The notes below the pieces were generated by a model that did no database searches, had not been told where the DNA came from, and saw only the letters and a list, made by a program, of their open reading frames with translations. A stretch of DNA of 46,787 nucleotides from assembly GCA_945898095.1 (NCBI GenBank), contig CAMDHE010000020.1:1-46787 (forward strand), written 5' to 3'. The stretch is from Roseateles toxinivorans. GTDB taxonomy: Bacteria; Pseudomonadota; Gammaproteobacteria; Burkholderiales; Burkholderiaceae_C. Position numbers and translations under genes: made by a program. Shown in pieces: positions 42,899 to 46,787 of this stretch. Position 1 is the stretch's first letter. Every line of letters starts with the position of its first letter.

Positions 42899-43433
42899 TG
42901 TAACCAGCAGGCCCCACGAGACCGAGGTCGCAAGAGACCCGCTGCGCTCCATCGCCAACCAGTTGTCGTCGCCCCGCGTAGACATGGGGCTGCTCGCTGC
43001 GCTGCGGCGATTTAATCCACTGACCGATGGTCGACACAGCTTGTTCGAAACCCAGAAAGTGCTGCTGAACGCAGGAATCGATCTATCGGCTGACAGTCAG
43101 AGCCAGCAGCGTTGGGCCCTAATCGTTCATTGCTTGGCCATCGTGCGCGGTGCGCACCATGGCCAGCGCGACACCGGCGCCAAGTTGGCTGGTCTTGGGC
43201 TGAGCGAGGGCCGGTTGCGCCAATTGATCGAGGCTGACGGACCGCTTCTATGCGATCTGCTACCCACACTGGCGCGTCGCTTAGCCGCCGCCAGCGTCAC
43301 CCTGAATTGGTGGCCGCTAGCGGAGCTTGCGCTGACGCTGGACGACGAGGACGGGCGCGCCCGTTCTCAACGTGCTCGCCTGCAGATCGTCCAAGGCTTC
43401 TTGCGTGCCACGGCCACCAAGGCCAGCGCCTGA
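42882..43433 (+). CDS. cse2: Cse2/CasB (Cas11), Cascade small subunit
   Basis: 183 residues from the ATG at 42882, chosen over one twelve codons upstream because GGAGC lies just before it. LAALRRFNPLTDGRHS is the typical Cse2 opening block and the rest is all-helical (AIVRGAHHG, RLRQLIEADG). It forms the belly of Cascade and steadies the non-target strand. The order between cas8e and cas7e is standard for type I-E. Confidence 0.88.
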   Translation: MPTPNDVTSRPHETEVARDPLRSIANQLSSPRVDMGLLAALRRFNPLTDGRHSLFETQKVLLNAGIDLSADSQSQQRWALIVHCLAIVRGAHHGQRDTGAKLAGLGLSEGRLRQLIEADGPLLCDLLPTLARRLAAASVTLNWWPLAELALTLDDEDGRARSQRARLQIVQGFLRATATKASA

Positions 43434-43481
43434 ATTTCGCGACGACAGCCACAACTGACAACAACACCAGGAGGAATTGCC

Positions 43482-44696
43482 ATGACCCTTCCGCGCCTCA
43501 TGCAGATCCACAGCCTTGCCAGCTATCCAGCGGCTTTGATCAACCGAGACGACTCCGGCATGGCCAAGCGCCTGCCATTCGGCGGCAGCACACGCACCCG
43601 AATCTCGTCGCAAAGCCTCAAGCGGCACTGGCGATTTGCAGGAGAAAGCACCCATGAGGCGGCTGCACGGGTGCCTTTCTCGCTACAGGGTCTGGGCCTG
43701 CCGATGGGCGAGCGCACCAAGGAGATCGTGCATGGCGCCATCCTGCCGGCCGCGATGAAGGATCTGCCGACAGTTCATCCGCATGCGCTGGTTGCCGTGG
43801 GCGATGCGCTCTTGGTTGCGCTGTACGGAGACAAGGGCAAAGATCCAAAGAGCCGCCAGGCGCTATTTTTCGGGCACCCCGAGGTTGAGTACCTGACAAC
43901 ATTAGCGTGTGAGTTGTTGCAGTTGTGCATGGAAACGCTAGGCACCACCGCACCGGATGTCGAGCCCGACAAGGCGCAGCTCAAGGTCATCGGCGATGCC
44001 GTGAAGGACCGCCTCCAAGACATGCGCAAGAATCTTCGTGCGCTGGCCGGTGGCGCCGGGCTGGAGTCGGCGCTGTTTGGCCGCATGGTCACTTCTGACA
44101 ACGCCTCGAACAAAGAGGCCCCCGTGCACGTGGCCCATGCATTTACCGTGCACGCGATGGAACGTGACCTTGATTTCGCCACTGCGGTGGATGATTTGCG
44201 CAACCGCGACCCGTCGGCCGAGTCTGGTTCTGCCGGCATGTTCGACGTCGAGTTGACCAGCGGCTTGTTCTACGGCTATGTCAACATCGATGTGGCGTTG
44301 CTGGTGGCCAACCTGGGCGGCGACGCCGCGATGGCAGGCCAGGCCGCCAGCCGATTACTGCAACTCATTGCTCGCGTATCGCCAGGTGCCAAGAAAGGCT
44401 CCACCGCGCCGTTTGCACATGCTGAATGGCTGATGGTGGAACTCGGTGACGACCAGCCACGCACGCTTGCCAATGCTTTTCGCAAGGCCGTGCCGTTGCG
44501 AGGTGAGGGCAACGACGTGTTTGCCAACGCGATGCAGGCTCTGCAAACGCATCTGCGACAACTGGATGCGGCTTACGGCCAGCAGACGAAGCGTGCGCAG
44601 ATGAGCGTCACTCCACCAGCGTTGACAGACTTCGAGCCGCAACCTCTGTCAGAGCTTTCGGCCTGGTTGCAGGATTCGATGACGCAAGGCGCCTGA
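43482..44696 (+). CDS. cas7e: Cas7e (Cse4/CasC), Cascade backbone
   Basis: 404 residues. AGGAGG at 43469-43474 is the strongest ribosome binding site in the operon, fitting the six copies of this subunit per complex. The protein opens with MQIHSLASYPAALINRDDSG and RTRISSQSLKRHWR, both diagnostic of Cas7e, and has EAPVHVAHAFTVHAME and GLFYGYVNIDV. It coats the crRNA spacer. Confidence 0.93.
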   Translation: MTLPRLMQIHSLASYPAALINRDDSGMAKRLPFGGSTRTRISSQSLKRHWRFAGESTHEAAARVPFSLQGLGLPMGERTKEIVHGAILPAAMKDLPTVHPHALVAVGDALLVALYGDKGKDPKSRQALFFGHPEVEYLTTLACELLQLCMETLGTTAPDVEPDKAQLKVIGDAVKDRLQDMRKNLRALAGGAGLESALFGRMVTSDNASNKEAPVHVAHAFTVHAMERDLDFATAVDDLRNRDPSAESGSAGMFDVELTSGLFYGYVNIDVALLVANLGGDAAMAGQAASRLLQLIARVSPGAKKGSTAPFAHAEWLMVELGDDQPRTLANAFRKAVPLRGEGNDVFANAMQALQTHLRQLDAAYGQQTKRAQMSVTPPALTDFEPQPLSELSAWLQDSMTQGA

Positions 44697-44698
44697 TC

Positions 44699-45421
44699 AT
44701 GCCCGCCCATCTGCTGCTGCGCCTGGAGGCACCAATGTTGTCCTTGGGCAGCATGGCTGTCGACCAGCGGCGGCCCATACAGCGCTGGCCTGCAGCGTCC
44801 ATGCTCACCGGCCTGCTTGGCAATGCCTTGGGTTATTGCCGAACCGAGCCAAAGCTTCTCGATCGGTTGCAAGCACGACTTCGCTGGGCAGCACGCATCG
44901 ACCGGCCTGGCGTGCCGTTCACCGATTTTCAGACCGCACAGCTCGACCAGTCAGACCAGGGATGGACCACCAGCGCTGCAGTCGAAGGCCGGGCCGGTGG
45001 GGCCGCGACCTACGACTCACCGCATATTCGCTGGCGTGACTACCGAGGTGACGCCTCGCTGACTGTCGCAATTCGATTGGATGATGCCGATGAGGCCCCC
45101 ACCTTGGCTGACCTGGCTGCTGCGCTGGACAAGCCAGCTCGGCCGCTGTTCATTGGCCGCAAGAATTGCTTGCCCTCTCAGCGCGTGCTGATCGGCTTGG
45201 CCGAGGCCACCAACACCGTAGCTGCTCTGGCGCATGCGCCTATGGCCACCGACGCCGACCGACGACCTTCCGTCTTCTTCAACGACAACAGCGGGACGGT
45301 GGCAGGCAACGTGTCGACTCATCGCAGCAGCGACGAGCGCCGGTTCTCGCTGGACGTTCATGCGGGCATGCAGACCATCCGTGAGTTGATTCCAGCCGAC
45401 GAGCCCGGGGCTGCGACATGA
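44699..45421 (+). CDS. cas5e: Cas5e (CasD)
   Basis: 240 residues, two bases after cas7e. HLLLRLEAPMLSLG and RPIQRWPAASMLTGLLGNALG match the Cas5e N-terminus, and ARPLFIGRKNCLPSQRVL is the usual late block. It caps the crRNA 5' handle. The stop overlaps the cas6e start (ATGA). Confidence 0.92.
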   Translation: MPAHLLLRLEAPMLSLGSMAVDQRRPIQRWPAASMLTGLLGNALGYCRTEPKLLDRLQARLRWAARIDRPGVPFTDFQTAQLDQSDQGWTTSAAVEGRAGGAATYDSPHIRWRDYRGDASLTVAIRLDDADEAPTLADLAAALDKPARPLFIGRKNCLPSQRVLIGLAEATNTVAALAHAPMATDADRRPSVFFNDNSGTVAGNVSTHRSSDERRFSLDVHAGMQTIRELIPADEPGAAT

Positions 45422-46191
45422 CTGGCCTCACCTTGATACGGCTTCAGCCGGACATGGCCCGTCTGGCGCGTTGGGCGCGCAGCAGTGGACTCAGCGATGC
45501 CGCCTCCGATCCGGGCTATGCACTGCATGCCGCAGCGCAGGCTGCGTTGGGAAGTTTGGCCCCCAAACCATTCGCATTGCGTCAACGCGCCGGCGTGGAT
45601 GAGTTGCTGGGCTACACGCCAGCCAGTACGGAGCATCTGGCGCGGGCTTGCGCACTAGACGCTCATGATCCCGACGCGGCATCCGCACTGCGCCTACACC
45701 AGATGGTGGCCAAGGCGATGCCGGCGGGCTGGCGGGCTGGAGAATGCTTCAGCTTTGAAGCGCGCGTGGCGCCGGTCGTACGCAGCCGCGCAAAGGCACC
45801 GGGCAGCTACGTCGAGGTGGATGTCGCCTTTCACCAAGCCGACGCCGGCACACAGGGCGACCGCGTAGCCTCATATGAAGCCTGGATTCGCGCACAACTC
45901 GGCAGACTGGGCGCAGCCGAGTTGTTGTCGCATGAAACAGTGAAGTTCCAGCTGACCGATATGGTGCGACGTACTCAAGCCGCTGACAGTGTTCGTGCCG
46001 TGCGAGATTTTGGTGGGGGACGTACTGCCCGCCGGGGTCTGTTGCCTGACCTGACCGTACGGGGTGAGTTGCGGGTTGCCGATGGAGAAGCATTTGCTGC
46101 GTTGTTGTCGCGTGGGCTAGGCCGGCACCGGGCATTCGGCTTTGGTTGCCTGCTGTTGGCACCACCGGGTGCCTTTCACCGGCGCGGCTGA
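45418..46191 (+). CDS. cas6e: Cas6e (Cse3/CasE), crRNA endonuclease
   Basis: 257 residues. The double ferredoxin fold ends in the glycine-rich loop GLGRHRAFGFGCLLL. The likely catalytic histidine is H37 in GYALHAAAQ, equivalent in position to the conserved early His of the family. It cuts the repeat stem of the precursor RNA and stays on it. The stop overlaps cas1 (TGATG). Confidence 0.93.
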   Translation: MTGLTLIRLQPDMARLARWARSSGLSDAASDPGYALHAAAQAALGSLAPKPFALRQRAGVDELLGYTPASTEHLARACALDAHDPDAASALRLHQMVAKAMPAGWRAGECFSFEARVAPVVRSRAKAPGSYVEVDVAFHQADAGTQGDRVASYEAWIRAQLGRLGAAELLSHETVKFQLTDMVRRTQAADSVRAVRDFGGGRTARRGLLPDLTVRGELRVADGEAFAALLSRGLGRHRAFGFGCLLLAPPGAFHRRG

Positions 46192-46787
46192 TGCTCAAGG
46201 GCCGTCTTGGCCTGGAGCGGGTGCAGATCGCCCATGCCGACCGGCATGGACTGCTCTACCTGGATCATGGCAACCTGAGCATTGCCGACGGTTGCCTCAA
46301 CTTTTCGTCGGGAGGTGGCGTGTTAGCAGCCGGCGACTACCAACTACCGCACCAAACCATCTCGGCCCTGCTGATCGGCCCCGGCACAAGCCTGACTCAC
46401 GATGTCCTGCGCCTTTTGGCGCGTCACGGCACCGCATTGGTTGCCGTGGGCACCGAGGGCACGCGCATTTACACCGCACCGCCGCTTGGACCGGATCGAT
46501 CCGATGTCGCCAGGGCACAGGCACGGTTGTGGGCAGACGAAAAGAGTCGCCTGGCGACAGCTCGCAAGATGTACGCGCGCCGACTGGGCGAAATCCTGCC
46601 TCACAAGGACATCGCTGTGCTTCGTGGCATCGAAGGTGCCCGTGTCAAGGAAAGCTACAAGCTGCTGGCGCAGTCTTTTGGGTTGGTCTGGAAAGGCCGG
46701 CGCTACAACCGCGACAAGCCCGACGAGACCGATGCCGCCAACCAAGCCATAAACCACGCAGCCACGGCAGTACAAGCGGCTGCATCC
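46191..46787 (+). CDS. cas1: Cas1e, spacer integrase (3' truncated by window)
   Basis: 199 codons are present and open to the window end; the full protein is about 300. GLLYLDHGNLSIAD and LIGPGTSLTHDVLRLLARHG are Cas1e blocks. The first metal-binding acid is E148 in RGIEGARVKESYKLLA, followed by WKGRRYNRDKP. The rest of the active site, cas2 and probably the CRISPR array lie beyond the window. Confidence 0.93.
   Translation, partial: MLKGRLGLERVQIAHADRHGLLYLDHGNLSIADGCLNFSSGGGVLAAGDYQLPHQTISALLIGPGTSLTHDVLRLLARHGTALVAVGTEGTRIYTAPPLGPDRSDVARAQARLWADEKSRLATARKMYARRLGEILPHKDIAVLRGIEGARVKESYKLLAQSFGLVWKGRRYNRDKPDETDAANQAINHAATAVQAAAS

Noticed and set aside
27600-46787. attR copy of the tRNA-Arg 3' end
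   Set aside because: I read through for a second copy of the TTCGATTCCTGTCGGGGAG stretch and found none in the window.

Overview
The window looks like a high-GC proteobacterial chromosome, most likely a betaproteobacterium of the Burkholderiales type. This rests on overall base composition, an Oar-like TonB receptor, the TamA/TamB pair, a c4-type cytochrome and the MoxR/CoxE pair. No rRNA or other taxonomic marker is present, so the lineage is tentative.

Region 1 (1-27,400) is core chromosome. It starts with the 3' end of a TonB-dependent receptor, followed by a secreted TonB_C-like protein and a GabD-type dehydrogenase on the minus strand. Next come alaS, a UPF0149 gene, an array of 103-bp REP-like tandem repeats and a SET-domain gene whose stop codon lies inside that array. 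A dienelactone-hydrolase-like protein and a methyltransferase follow. Two translationally coupled amidohydrolase genes encode three amidohydrolase folds, only one of which keeps the HxH metal motif. A peptide-binding ABC protein, a dihaem cytochrome c and a tightly overlapped plus-strand run (MoxR ATPase, small membrane protein, GNAT, S9 peptidase) lead to a CoxE-like VWA protein, TamA and TamB.

Region 2 (about 27,525-37,700) is a mobile element sitting next to tRNA-Arg(CCT). It carries a P4-type integrase with an operator-like inverted repeat in front of it. A strong promoter then precedes a roughly 290-nt chain of hairpins between int and alpA, the position of the known int-alpA structured RNA. 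After that come an AlpA-like regulator, a small unknown gene, a prim-pol/D5 (P4-type) replication protein followed by iteron-like repeats, an HGGxSTG small protein and a small gene that seems frameshifted. The cargo end holds a large exported TPR-CHAT protease-like protein with 13 TPR units and a serine resolvase with inverted repeats upstream. I saw no attR in the window, so the right edge is unresolved.

Region 3 (38,299-46,787) is a type I-E CRISPR-Cas operon: cas3, cas8e, cse2 (cas11), cas7e, cas5e, cas6e and a cas1 that runs off the end. No CRISPR array lies in the window. The 295-bp gap between cas3 and cas8e is not empty. It holds a promoter-like sequence, a 38-codon ORF with a good Shine-Dalgarno that overlaps the cas8e TTG start, a long hairpin, and a CCCCGC/GCGGGG stem-loop that resembles the core of a type I-E repeat. 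I judge this gap and the int-alpA interval the two best places to look for something undescribed.
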